Of a stretch of 64,000 bases of DNA, positions 15,396 to 23,765 are shown piece after piece (the first letter of the stretch is position 1; the number at the start of each line of letters is the position of its first letter). The DNA lies in NCBI RefSeq assembly GCF_051860505.1, contig NZ_JBHYDX010000021.1, forward strand, positions 1 to 64,000, read 5' to 3'. The stretch comes from Pannonibacter sp051860505 (GTDB lineage: Bacteria > Pseudomonadota > Alphaproteobacteria > Rhizobiales > Stappiaceae). Below the pieces are notes generated by a model. It was not told where the DNA came from, made no database searches, and was given only the letters and a program-made list of their open reading frames with translations. Both the position numbers and the translations under genes were made by a program.

Positions 15396-17087
15396 ATGAT
15401 CACCCGCCGAGAATTCCTGCAGGCCTCCATGGCCCTCGCCGCGATCACAGGAACCGATGCGTTTGGTTCCTGGTCGCGCCTTGCCGCGCAGCAGACGCTG
15501 ACACAGGACGATCTCCTGCGTTTCGATGACTTCGGCAATGTGACGCTCATCCATGTCACCGACATTCATGCCCAGCTGAGGCCGATCTGGTTCCGCGAAC
15601 CGGAGATCAATATCGGTGTCGGTGAGGCAAAGGGCGTCGTGCCGCATCTGACGGGAACGGACTTCCTGTCGAAGTTCGGCATCGCCAAAGGGTCGGCCGA
15701 TGCCTACGCGCTGACCTATGACGACTACGTCGCTCTGGCCCGCAGCTATGGGCGCATGGGCGGCATGGACCGGGTTGCGACGGTCGTGAAATCCATCCGC
15801 GCCGCGCGTCCTGACGCCCTGTTGCTGGACGGCGGCGACACCTGGCACGGGTCCATGACCAGCTTCCTGACCAAGGGCCAGGACATGGTCAATGTCATGG
15901 CCGCGCTGGGCGTCGAGGCCATGACCAGCCACTGGGAATGGACCTACGGCACGGACCGGGTGAAGGAAATCGTCGAAACGTTGCCGTTCCCCTTCCTCGG
16001 CGCGAACATCTTTGATGCCGAGTGGGACGAACCGGCGTTCGAACCCTACAAGATCTTTGAACGCGGCGGCGTGAAGATCGCGGTGATCGGGCAGGCGTTC
16101 CCCTACATGCCGATTGCCAATCCGAAATGGATGTTCCCTGAATACTCCTTCGGCATTCGTGAGGAACGCATGCAGGAAGTGGTCGACGAGGTCCGGGCGG
16201 CTGGCGTCGATCTCGTCGTCTGTCTGTCGCACAACGGCTTCGATGTCGACCGCAAGATGGCAAGCCGGGTCAAGGGCATCGACGTTGTCCTGACGGGCCA
16301 CACCCATGACGCGGTACCGGAGCCGGTGTTGATCGGCGAAACCATCCTGATTGCCTCGGGATCGAACGGCAAGTTCGTCTCCCGCATTGACCTCGATGTG
16401 CGCGACGGCCGCATGATGGGATACCTGCACAAGCTTATCCCGATCTTCTCAGATGTCATCACGCCGGATGCCGACATGGCGGCCCTGATCGATAAGGAGC
16501 GCGAGCCCTTCAAGGCGCAGCTGGAAGAGAAGATTGGCACCACCGAAAGCCTTCTCTATCGGCGCGGCAACTTCAACGGCTCTTGGGACGACCTGATCTG
16601 TGATGCGATCCGCTCGGAGCGCGACGCGCAGATTGCCATGTCTCCCGGCGTGCGCTGGGGCACAACGCTGCTGCCGGGCGACGCCATCACGCGGGAAGAC
16701 ATCCACAATGTCACGTCGATGACCTATGGCGCCTGCTACCGCACAGAGATGTCTGGCGAAACGATTAAGACAATCCTCGAGGACGTTGCGGACAACATCT
16801 TCAATCCGGATCCCTATTACCAGCAGGGCGGCGACATGGTGCGCGTCGGCGGGCTTGCCTATGCGGTTGATGTGTCCAAGCCAATTGGCGAACGCATCTC
16901 GAACATTGCCCTGGCCGACAACGGCGAGGCGATCGAGGCGGGCAAGACCTACACCGTGGCCGGCTGGGCGAGTGTCAACGAAGGCACGGAAGGGCCGCAG
17001 ATTTGGGACGTGATCGAAACCCACGTGCGCAAGATCGGCACCGTGCAGCTGAAACCCAATACTTCGGTCACCGTGACCGGCATCTGA
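15396..17087 (+). CDS. soxB: SoxB thiosulfohydrolase (dimanganese)
   Basis: SoxB hydrolyses the sulfone group off the SoxY-bound intermediate, releasing sulfate. The protein is related to 5'-nucleotidases: metal-ligand motifs are VTDIHAQL (Asp56, His58), LDGGDTWHGS, TSHWEW, CLSHNGFD and VLTGHTHD. The N-terminus MITRREFLQASMALAAI is a twin-arginine signal and closely follows the form of known SoxB starts; GGAG lies six bases before it. Two upstream ATGs in frame (15327, 15372) would extend it but lack good ribosome sites. Length (563 residues) is normal. Confidence 0.95.
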   Translation: MITRREFLQASMALAAITGTDAFGSWSRLAAQQTLTQDDLLRFDDFGNVTLIHVTDIHAQLRPIWFREPEINIGVGEAKGVVPHLTGTDFLSKFGIAKGSADAYALTYDDYVALARSYGRMGGMDRVATVVKSIRAARPDALLLDGGDTWHGSMTSFLTKGQDMVNVMAALGVEAMTSHWEWTYGTDRVKEIVETLPFPFLGANIFDAEWDEPAFEPYKIFERGGVKIAVIGQAFPYMPIANPKWMFPEYSFGIREERMQEVVDEVRAAGVDLVVCLSHNGFDVDRKMASRVKGIDVVLTGHTHDAVPEPVLIGETILIASGSNGKFVSRIDLDVRDGRMMGYLHKLIPIFSDVITPDADMAALIDKEREPFKAQLEEKIGTTESLLYRRGNFNGSWDDLICDAIRSERDAQIAMSPGVRWGTTLLPGDAITREDIHNVTSMTYGACYRTEMSGETIKTILEDVADNIFNPDPYYQQGGDMVRVGGLAYAVDVSKPIGERISNIALADNGEAIEAGKTYTVAGWASVNEGTEGPQIWDVIETHVRKIGTVQLKPNTSVTVTGI

Positions 17088-17109
17088 GACGACCCAAGGA
17101 GAGTTCGCC

Positions 17110-18378
17110 ATGACCGACGAACCTGTCAGCCCATCGCGCCGCGGCTTTCTGCGCTCAACGGCTCTCGCCGGAGCGGGACTTGTCGCTGGTGCCGCGTCCG
17201 CCCGTGCCGCAGGACCGGATCCGAAGATTACTGAGGTCCAGGACTGGGCATCAAGCTTTGGCGATGCCGTTGATGCCGCCCCGTATGGTTCGCCGATCCG
17301 GTTTGAATCGCACGTCGTCCGCCGCAACGTCGAATGGCTGACGGAAAGCCCGGTCTCCTCGATCAACTTCACGCCCATCCATGCGCTGGAAGGCACGATC
17401 ACGCCACAGGGCTGTGCCTTTGAACGGCACCACTCCGGTGCGATCGAACTGAGCAAGCAGGACTTCCGGCTGATGATCAACGGGCTGGTCGAAAAGCCGC
17501 TCGTCTTCACCTTCGAGGATCTGCTGCGCTTTCCCCGCAGCGTCACCACCGCCTTCTGCGAATGCGCTGCCAATGGCGGCATGGAGTGGGGCGGGGCACA
17601 GCTGGAAGGCTGCCAGTACACCCAGGGCATGATCCACAACATGGAATACACCGGCGTCCCGCTCCGGCTTCTGCTCGAGGAAGCGGGCGTGAATCCGGAA
17701 GGCAAATGGGTCTATGCCGAAGGCGCGGACGCCAGCTCCAATGGCCGATCGATGCCGCTGGAAAAGGCCATGGATGACGTGATGGTCGCCTTCTTCGCCA
17801 ATGGCGAGGCGCTGCGCAAGGAACATGGCTATCCGGCCCGTCTGGTTGTTCCCGGCTGGGAGGGCAACATGTGGGTCAAGTGGCTGCGCCGCATCGCGGT
17901 CTACGACCAGGCGGTCGAAAGCCGCGAGGAGACCTCGAAATACACCGACCTGATGCCGGACGGCCGGGCCCGCAAGTGGACCTGGGTCATGGACGCAAAG
18001 TCCGTCATCACTTCGCCCTCGCCGCAGGTACCGATCCGCCATGGCAAGGGGGCGTTGGTCATTTCCGGTCTCGCCTGGTCCGGCAATGGACGTATCACCC
18101 GTGTGGATGTCTCGCTGGACGGAGGCGTGAACTGGCAGCCGGCGCGCATATCGGGTGATGCAAAGCCGAAGGCGTTGACCCGTTTCCACCTCGATATCAA
18201 CTGGAACGGCGAGGAAATGCTGCTTCAGTCTCGGGCCATCGATGACACCGGATACCTCCAGCCGACCAAGGACGAGCTGCGCGAGATCCGGGGGCTGAAC
18301 AACGTCTATCACAACAACGGCATCCAGACCTGGTGGGTCAAGGCTGACGGGGAGGTCGAGAATGTCGAAGTTGCCTGA
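17110..18378 (+). CDS. soxC: SoxC molybdenum subunit of sulfane dehydrogenase
   Basis: SoxC is the molybdopterin subunit of Sox(CD)2, which oxidises the SoxY-bound sulfane sulfur with release of six electrons. It has a twin-arginine signal (SPSRRGFLRSTALAGAG), a sulfite-oxidase-type molybdopterin domain with the Mo-ligating cysteine in FCECAANGG (Cys152), and a C-terminal Mo-co dimerisation domain (SGLAWSGNGRITRVDVSLDG). The protein is 422 residues, standard for SoxC. The soxD start lies inside its last codons (17-base overlap). Having soxCD predicts full oxidation to sulfate without sulfur globules. Confidence 0.95.
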   Translation: MTDEPVSPSRRGFLRSTALAGAGLVAGAASARAAGPDPKITEVQDWASSFGDAVDAAPYGSPIRFESHVVRRNVEWLTESPVSSINFTPIHALEGTITPQGCAFERHHSGAIELSKQDFRLMINGLVEKPLVFTFEDLLRFPRSVTTAFCECAANGGMEWGGAQLEGCQYTQGMIHNMEYTGVPLRLLLEEAGVNPEGKWVYAEGADASSNGRSMPLEKAMDDVMVAFFANGEALRKEHGYPARLVVPGWEGNMWVKWLRRIAVYDQAVESREETSKYTDLMPDGRARKWTWVMDAKSVITSPSPQVPIRHGKGALVISGLAWSGNGRITRVDVSLDGGVNWQPARISGDAKPKALTRFHLDINWNGEEMLLQSRAIDDTGYLQPTKDELREIRGLNNVYHNNGIQTWWVKADGEVENVEVA

Positions 18379-19501
18379 GTTCCGCCTGACCGCAGCGCTG
18401 GTTGCCTCGGGCCTCATGCTCGGCAGCCTTGTCACCCCGGCCATCGCTGGCAAGCTGGGGCTCGGCCGCGAGGCCTTGCCGGAGGAAATCGCGGCCTGGG
18501 ACCTGTCTGTGCTGCCGGACGGGACAGGATTACGGCCCGGATCGGGGGATGTCGCAACTGGTGAGGAAGTGTTCGCCGAAAAATGCGCCGCGTGCCATGG
18601 CGAGTTCGCCGAGGGTCTCGACAGCTGGCCTGTGCTGGCCGGCGGCGAGGGCAGTCTGACGGACCGCCGCCCGGTCAAGACCATCGGCAGCTACTGGCCT
18701 TATCTCTCGACTGTCTGGGACTACGTCCACCGGTCGATGCCCTTTGGCGCCGCGCAGACGGTCTCAATCGATGAGACCTACGCGATCACCGCGTTCCTGC
18801 TCTATTCGAACGGGCTCGTCGAGGATGATTTTGTCCTGTCGCATGAGAATTTCACCGAAGTGAAGCTGCCGAATGCCGACGGCTTCTATCCCGACGACCG
18901 GCCGCAGACCGAGTATCCGCTGTTCACCAAAGAGCCCTGCATGTCCAACTGCGTGGCTCCGGTGAAGGTCACCAAGCGGGCTATCGAGCTGAACGTCACC
19001 CCGGAAGACCCGGACGGACGCCCGGCCGGCAGCCTGCCGCCCATCGGAGCGCAGCCCAACAGGGCGCAAGCGCCAGCTGTTGTTCCCCCTCCTGCGGAAA
19101 CACAGGTTGCGGCGGCTTCACCAGTTCCGGTCGCGCCATCGGAAGCTCCGGCAGCAACGGCCGCCGTCGCTACTGCCGATCCGGCCCTGATCGACAAAGG
19201 CAAGACCGTCTTCAAGAAATGCGCCGCCTGTCACAAGGTCGGCGAGGGCGCCAAGAACGGCACTGGTCCTGTGCTGAATGGTGTGATCGGAGCCAAGGCG
19301 GGCGCTGTCGACGGCTTCAAGTATTCCAAGGTGCTTTTGGATGCAGGCGCTGGCGGAATGGTCTGGGACGCAGCGACGCTGGATGCATATCTCGCTGATC
19401 CCAAGGGCTTCCTGCCGAAGAACAAGATGGCCTTTGCGGGGATCAAGAAGGAAGACGAGCGCGCGGCGGTGATTGCCTACCTGGCAAGCATTGGACCCTA
19501 G
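18362..19501 (+). CDS. soxD: SoxD dihaem cytochrome c subunit
   Basis: The electron-accepting partner of SoxC, with a signal peptide (ASGLMLGSLVTPAIAG) and two haem sites: CAACH at Cys75-His79 and CAACH at Cys287-His291. A Pro/Ala-rich linker (about residues 230-272) joins the two cytochrome domains. The second domain alone resembles a mitochondrial-type cytochrome c, as in known SoxD. Extra cysteines in EPCMSNCVAP (193 and 197) may form a disulfide. It overlaps soxC and is followed four bases later by soxE. Confidence 0.93.
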   Translation: MSKLPEFRLTAALVASGLMLGSLVTPAIAGKLGLGREALPEEIAAWDLSVLPDGTGLRPGSGDVATGEEVFAEKCAACHGEFAEGLDSWPVLAGGEGSLTDRRPVKTIGSYWPYLSTVWDYVHRSMPFGAAQTVSIDETYAITAFLLYSNGLVEDDFVLSHENFTEVKLPNADGFYPDDRPQTEYPLFTKEPCMSNCVAPVKVTKRAIELNVTPEDPDGRPAGSLPPIGAQPNRAQAPAVVPPPAETQVAAASPVPVAPSEAPAATAAVATADPALIDKGKTVFKKCAACHKVGEGAKNGTGPVLNGVIGAKAGAVDGFKYSKVLLDAGAGGMVWDAATLDAYLADPKGFLPKNKMAFAGIKKEDERAAVIAYLASIGP

Positions 19502-19504
19502 CCG

Positions 19505-20221
19505 ATGCTGAACCGAAGCTCACGCCTTGGGCTGGTCGTTGCAGGTGTCTGGTTGGCCTGCATCTCCAACGCCGCTGCCGACAAGATCGGCGACCCGGTG
19601 CATGGAGAAAGCCTGTTCAAAAAGGACTGTGCCGCCTGTCATCAGGTCGGGGAGGGAGCGGTTAATCGGGTCGGCCCGCAATTGAATGGTCTATTCGACA
19701 GACGAGCTGGATCCCTGGCGAGTTTCTCCTATTCCAAGGGCATGCTGCGGATGGGAAGCGACGGTCTGACCTGGACATTCGAGACCCTCGACGCCTATCT
19801 GGCCAATCCGCGCAGCCTCGTGTCGGGGACACGGATGAGCTATCGCGGCATGAAGGACCAGCAGGACCGATCGGCCTTGATGGCTTATCTGCGGACCTGG
19901 TCTGACAAGCCGCAAAATATACCGGAAGCCTCGCCGACGGCCCGACCGAGCGTGCCCGTGCTTGATGCTGCCATCCTCGCCATCCAGGGGGATCCGGCTT
20001 ATGGCGAGTATCTCTCTTCGGAATGCACCACCTGCCACCAGCGCGATGGGTCAGATCAAGGTATCCCCGCAATCACCAAATGGCCGCAAGATGATTTTGT
20101 CGCGGCCATGCATGCCTACAAACAGAAACTCAGGCCCCATCCCGTCATGCAGATGATGGCGACCCGGCTCTCGGACGAGGAAATCGCGGCGCTGGCTGCC
20201 TATTTCGCAACACTGGAGTGA
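19505..20221 (+). CDS. soxE: SoxE dihaem cytochrome c
   Basis: A 238-residue exported protein with a signal peptide (LVVAGVWLACISNAAA) and two haem motifs, CAACH (Cys42-His46) and CTTCH (Cys174-His178). The first domain (VGPQLNGLFDRRAG, SYSKGM) is very like the second domain of SoxD, suggesting a shared origin; the second domain is a class I cytochrome of a different type. In Paracoccus, SoxE pairs with the flavoprotein SoxF, and here it directly precedes soxF. A role as electron acceptor for SoxF is inferred from that. Confidence 0.88.
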   Translation: MLNRSSRLGLVVAGVWLACISNAAADKIGDPVHGESLFKKDCAACHQVGEGAVNRVGPQLNGLFDRRAGSLASFSYSKGMLRMGSDGLTWTFETLDAYLANPRSLVSGTRMSYRGMKDQQDRSALMAYLRTWSDKPQNIPEASPTARPSVPVLDAAILAIQGDPAYGEYLSSECTTCHQRDGSDQGIPAITKWPQDDFVAAMHAYKQKLRPHPVMQMMATRLSDEEIAALAAYFATLE

Positions 20222-20282
20222 TGACAAGGCGAGATGCGGACAACACCGCATCCGAGATGCCAAAATACCGAAGGAACAGCCC

Positions 20283-21545
20283 ATGACACTGAATCGCAGA
20301 AGCTTTCTTGCATCGAGTGTGGCCGCAGCCGGGGTGCTCTATGCGCCCACGGTGTTCAGTCAGGCAAAGCCGAAGGTTGTCATCATCGGAGGCGGTGCCG
20401 GAGGCGCAACGGCTGCCCGCTATCTCGCGAAGGACAGCAAGGGCGCCATCGACGTCACGCTGGTCGAAGCCAATCCGATCTACACGACCTGTTTCTTTTC
20501 CAACCTCTATATCGGCGGGTTCCGGGACTTCGAAAGCCTGCAGCATGGCTACGACAAGCTGGCGGGTGGCGGTGTGACTGTCATCAACGACCGCGCAACG
20601 GCCGTCGACAGAGACGCCCGCACCGTCACCCTGGCCGGCGGCCAGGTGCTGTCCTACGACAAGCTCGTTTTGTCGCCCGGGATCGACTTTAAGGACGGGG
20701 CCGTGCCCGGCTGGAATGTTACCGATGCCGAGGTCATGCCGCATGCCTACAAGGCCGGCCCGCAGACGCTGTTGCTGAAAAAGATGATCGAGGCGATGCC
20801 AGCGGGCGGCACCTTCGCAATGGTTGCCCCGCCGAACCCGTATCGTTGCCCTCCTGGACCCTATGAGCGCATCAGCATGGTGGCTCATCTCTTGTCGCAG
20901 AAGAACCCGACCGCGAAGATCCTGATTGTCGACCCCAAGGACAAGTACTCGAAGCAGGCCCTGTTCGAGGAAGGCTGGGCAAAGCACTATGACGGCATGG
21001 TCCAATGGATCGGACCGGAATTCGGCGGCGACAAGGTCGAGGTGCGGCCGAAGACCATGGAAATCGTCGTTGACGGTGAAGTCCAGAAGGTCGACGTCTG
21101 CAACGTGATCCCGGCCCAGATGGCCGGCGCCATCGCCAAGGTGGCGGGCGTCACCAATGATGCCGGCTGGGCGCCTGTCGATCCCGCCACGATGCAGTCC
21201 AAGGTGGACAAGAATATCTGGGTGCTGGGCGACAGTTCGGCCCAGGGCGACATGCCCAAGTCCGGCTTCTCGGCCAACTCGCAGGCCAAGGTCGCCTCGA
21301 TGGTCATCCGCGCCGAGTTGACTGGCTCGAAGGTGTTCCCGGCCAAATACTCCAACACCTGCTGGTCGTTGATCGCGCCTGATGATGGCGTCAAGGTTGG
21401 TGCGTCCTACGAGCCGACGCCGGAAAAGATCGCCTCGGTGACGAGCTTCATCAGCCAGACCGGCGAGGATGCCGCCCTGCGCAAGGCAACCTACGAGGAG
21501 TCGCTCGGCTGGTATGCGGGCATCACCGCCGACATGTTCGGCTGA
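20283..21545 (+). CDS. soxF: SoxF, sulfide-dehydrogenase flavoprotein (FccB-like)
   Basis: A 420-residue FAD protein that oxidises sulfide in the periplasm. It has a twin-arginine signal (LNRRSFLASSVAAAG), the FAD-binding KVVIIGGGAGGATAARYL, and the second nucleotide motif NIWVLGDSSAQGDMP. Cys70 (YTTCFFSN) matches the cysteine that binds FAD covalently in flavocytochrome c sulfide dehydrogenase, and Cys189 (PYRCPPGPYERI) with Cys360 (YSNTCWS) match its redox disulfide, so all key residues are present. It closes the main sox transcript: a good intrinsic terminator follows the stop. Confidence 0.93.
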   Translation: MTLNRRSFLASSVAAAGVLYAPTVFSQAKPKVVIIGGGAGGATAARYLAKDSKGAIDVTLVEANPIYTTCFFSNLYIGGFRDFESLQHGYDKLAGGGVTVINDRATAVDRDARTVTLAGGQVLSYDKLVLSPGIDFKDGAVPGWNVTDAEVMPHAYKAGPQTLLLKKMIEAMPAGGTFAMVAPPNPYRCPPGPYERISMVAHLLSQKNPTAKILIVDPKDKYSKQALFEEGWAKHYDGMVQWIGPEFGGDKVEVRPKTMEIVVDGEVQKVDVCNVIPAQMAGAIAKVAGVTNDAGWAPVDPATMQSKVDKNIWVLGDSSAQGDMPKSGFSANSQAKVASMVIRAELTGSKVFPAKYSNTCWSLIAPDDGVKVGASYEPTPEKIASVTSFISQTGEDAALRKATYEESLGWYAGITADMFG

Positions 21546-21560
21546 CCGTTCCTCCCCACT

Positions 21561-21596
21561 TCCGGGCACCGTCGCAAAGGTGCCCGGATTCTTTTT
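21561..21596 (+). terminator. Intrinsic terminator after soxF
   Basis: CCGGGCACC-gtcgcaaa-GGTGCCCGG is a perfect 9-bp stem followed by ATTCTTTTTC, a classical rho-independent terminator. It lies between soxF and the metallo-hydrolase gene, so transcription of the latter needs read-through or its own promoter. Confidence 0.85.
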
Positions 21597-21607
21597 CGGA
21601 GCTCCAG

Positions 21608-22519
21608 ATGCTGACCCGCCGCCACTTCATCCTGTCTGCCACAGCGTCCTGCCTGTCGCTGCCCGCCTGGAGAACCTGGGCGACCACGACCCTGAAGGCA
21701 GGCAACATCACGCTCGACACGGTTTCTGACGGAAATCTGGTTCTCCCCCAGGGCTTCATCTTCTCAGAACTGCCTGCCACCGATGTGGACAGGCTCAAGA
21801 CACAGTTCAACCTCGCCGGTGACACGCTTGCACCGCCCTGCAACGTCACCCTGCTGCGCGACGGAACCAACACCGTTCTGTTCGATGTCGGAGCCGGTCA
21901 GGACTTCCAGTCAACGGCCGGCAGGCTGCCGGAAGCGCTCGGAACGCTCGGCCTGTCTGTCGAGGATGTCACCCACGTGGTGTTCACGCATGGCCATCCC
22001 GATCATCTGTGGGGGCTGCTCGATGAGTTCGATGAACCGCTGTTTCCGGGTGCCAGCTTCCTGATGGGCGAACAGGAATTCGCTTACTGGACCAATCCCG
22101 AGACCGTGAACAGCATCGGCGCAGAGCGCAGCACGTTCGCAGTTGGTGCCGCGCGCCGTCTCGCTGTCATCGCGGACAGCATCAAGCTGCTGGGCGACGG
22201 CGACAAGCCCGTCGACGGCGTCACCGCCCGGCTCACACCGGGGCATACGCCCGGCCACCTTGCCTTCGAGATCGACACGCCGGAAGGCCCGGTGCTGGTC
22301 GTGGGCGATGCCATCGGCAACCATCACATGGCCTTTGCCTATCCCGGCAGCCTGTCCAGCTCGGATCAGGATCCGGCGCTGGCGGCACGAACCCGCCTTG
22401 CACTGATGGATCAGCTTGCCTCTGCGAACACCCGGCTCATCGGCTTCCACCTGCCGGAGGGCGGCATTGGCCGCGTCGTCCAGGACGGGGCCGCCTATCG
22501 CTTTGAACCGCAGGTCTGA
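21608..22519 (+). CDS. SoxG/SoxH-type metallo-beta-lactamase-fold hydrolase
   Basis: An exported 303-residue protein with a twin-arginine-like signal (LTRRHFILSATASCLSLPAW) and the metal-binding motif THGHPDHLWG (His128, His130, Asp132, His133), followed by LTPGHTPGHLAF and GDAIGN, the remaining ligands of the fold. Paracoccus sox clusters end in soxG and soxH, which encode zinc proteins of this type with thiol hydrolase activity; I cannot tell which one this matches. It comes after the soxF terminator but in the same orientation and probably acts on thiol or thioester sulfur compounds in the periplasm. Confidence 0.8.
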   Translation: MLTRRHFILSATASCLSLPAWRTWATTTLKAGNITLDTVSDGNLVLPQGFIFSELPATDVDRLKTQFNLAGDTLAPPCNVTLLRDGTNTVLFDVGAGQDFQSTAGRLPEALGTLGLSVEDVTHVVFTHGHPDHLWGLLDEFDEPLFPGASFLMGEQEFAYWTNPETVNSIGAERSTFAVGAARRLAVIADSIKLLGDGDKPVDGVTARLTPGHTPGHLAFEIDTPEGPVLVVGDAIGNHHMAFAYPGSLSSSDQDPALAARTRLALMDQLASANTRLIGFHLPEGGIGRVVQDGAAYRFEPQV

Positions 22520-22546
22520 CCACAGGCGGTCAACCGCAACGCCCGC

Positions 22547-23620
22547 CTATTGCGCGGCGACGCCAGCTTGCCGGATCCCGCGCTGATCGACCAGCGCGTC
22601 GGTTACCACGGCACCGACCCACATGGCGGTCAGCGCCAGCCAGGCGGTGGCGACGAAAATCGAGCCACCCGTCACACCCGCCCCGATGGCGCAACCGCCT
22701 GCGAGCATCGCGCCAAAGCCCATCAGCGCTGCGCCGGTCAGGGATCGGCGCATCTGGCTCTCGCCCTCGAAGCCCTGGAACTGGAATTCTCTGGCCAGGA
22801 TGGCGGATAGAAAGGCACCGATGAAAACGCCCGGCACCAGTCCGACGTCAAAGCCGAGCGTCGATGTATCCTCCAGGAAAAACATCAGCGTATTCGCCGA
22901 AGGGCCGGAGAAGGTTGCCGAAGTAACGGTTTGCGGCTCAAAGGCAACCTGTGCCAGAGAATAGGTGAGGACCCAACCAAGTGCGATTGCAAAGCCGATG
23001 ATGGGCGCAAACAGGAGGTTGGCGCAGCCGAGACTGTTCTGTCGGGCAATACGCAAGGCGATGATGGCCGCGACGCCGCCAAGCGCCAGTCCGCTCCAGG
23101 AGGGCAGGGACAGGCTTGCCAGCAAATCGACATTCTGCCCCCCGGGCGTTACCCACAATCCGGCCAGCCATTGCCGCAGCGGGGCAAGCAGTCCAAACAG
23201 CGACATTTGCGCGACCACGGCAAAAACCAGACCGGACACCAGCGAACGAAGATTGCCCGTTGCGGCCAGAACCAGCAGGCGTCCGGAACAGCCGCGCGCC
23301 AGCACCATGCCTGCACCGAACAACAACCCGCCGATGATCGCTCCGGACCAGGAACCGGTCACAGCCATCATCCTGGCCTGGCTGCTGTCGAACAGGCCTG
23401 AAGTCTCTGCTCCTTGAACCAAAACCAGGGCCGCTGAAAACGTCAGGAGCCATACGGCCATGCGCGGACCGAGCTGACCACGAGCAAATTCAACGGTTGC
23501 AGCGCGCAAGCAAAAGGAAGATCGCTGGGCGGCAAAACCGAAGACCAGTCCGGTCAGGAGCCCGAACAGCGCGGCCAGGCGAGCTTCATCCAGGTGGTCG
23601 AGCAGAAAGGTTATGTCCAT
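22547..23620 (-). CDS. Second YeeE/YedE-family transporter at the sox locus
   Basis: This 357-residue membrane protein has the two-repeat YeeE/YedE design: FGFAAQRSSFCLRAATVE, LLFGAGMVLARGCSGRLLVL, NSLGCANLLFAPI and MLAGGCAIGAGVTGG. Four of its cysteines lie in the GC-type loops that line the thiosulfate path in this family. It is convergent with the metallo-hydrolase gene and mirrors the first YeeE/YedE gene, so the sox block is bracketed by two related channels. The start with GGAGAGGAGA before it is preferred over an ATG 32 codons upstream. Sulfite, thiosulfate or thiocyanate are all possible substrates. Confidence 0.83.
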   Translation of the reverse strand: MDITFLLDHLDEARLAALFGLLTGLVFGFAAQRSSFCLRAATVEFARGQLGPRMAVWLLTFSAALVLVQGAETSGLFDSSQARMMAVTGSWSGAIIGGLLFGAGMVLARGCSGRLLVLAATGNLRSLVSGLVFAVVAQMSLFGLLAPLRQWLAGLWVTPGGQNVDLLASLSLPSWSGLALGGVAAIIALRIARQNSLGCANLLFAPIIGFAIALGWVLTYSLAQVAFEPQTVTSATFSGPSANTLMFFLEDTSTLGFDVGLVPGVFIGAFLSAILAREFQFQGFEGESQMRRSLTGAALMGFGAMLAGGCAIGAGVTGGSIFVATAWLALTAMWVGAVVTDALVDQRGIRQAGVAAQ

Positions 23621-23765
23621 CGCGGTCTCCTCTCCATTCGATATCCCGCAGCGGCATCTTTTGCCTTGATCTGTGTCAGCATCGCTGCCGGAACACATCA
23701 GGCGCTGCCAGTTCACCTGACCTTAAAGGCAGTTTGCTAAAACCGGATCGACACAGGCAGGTATC

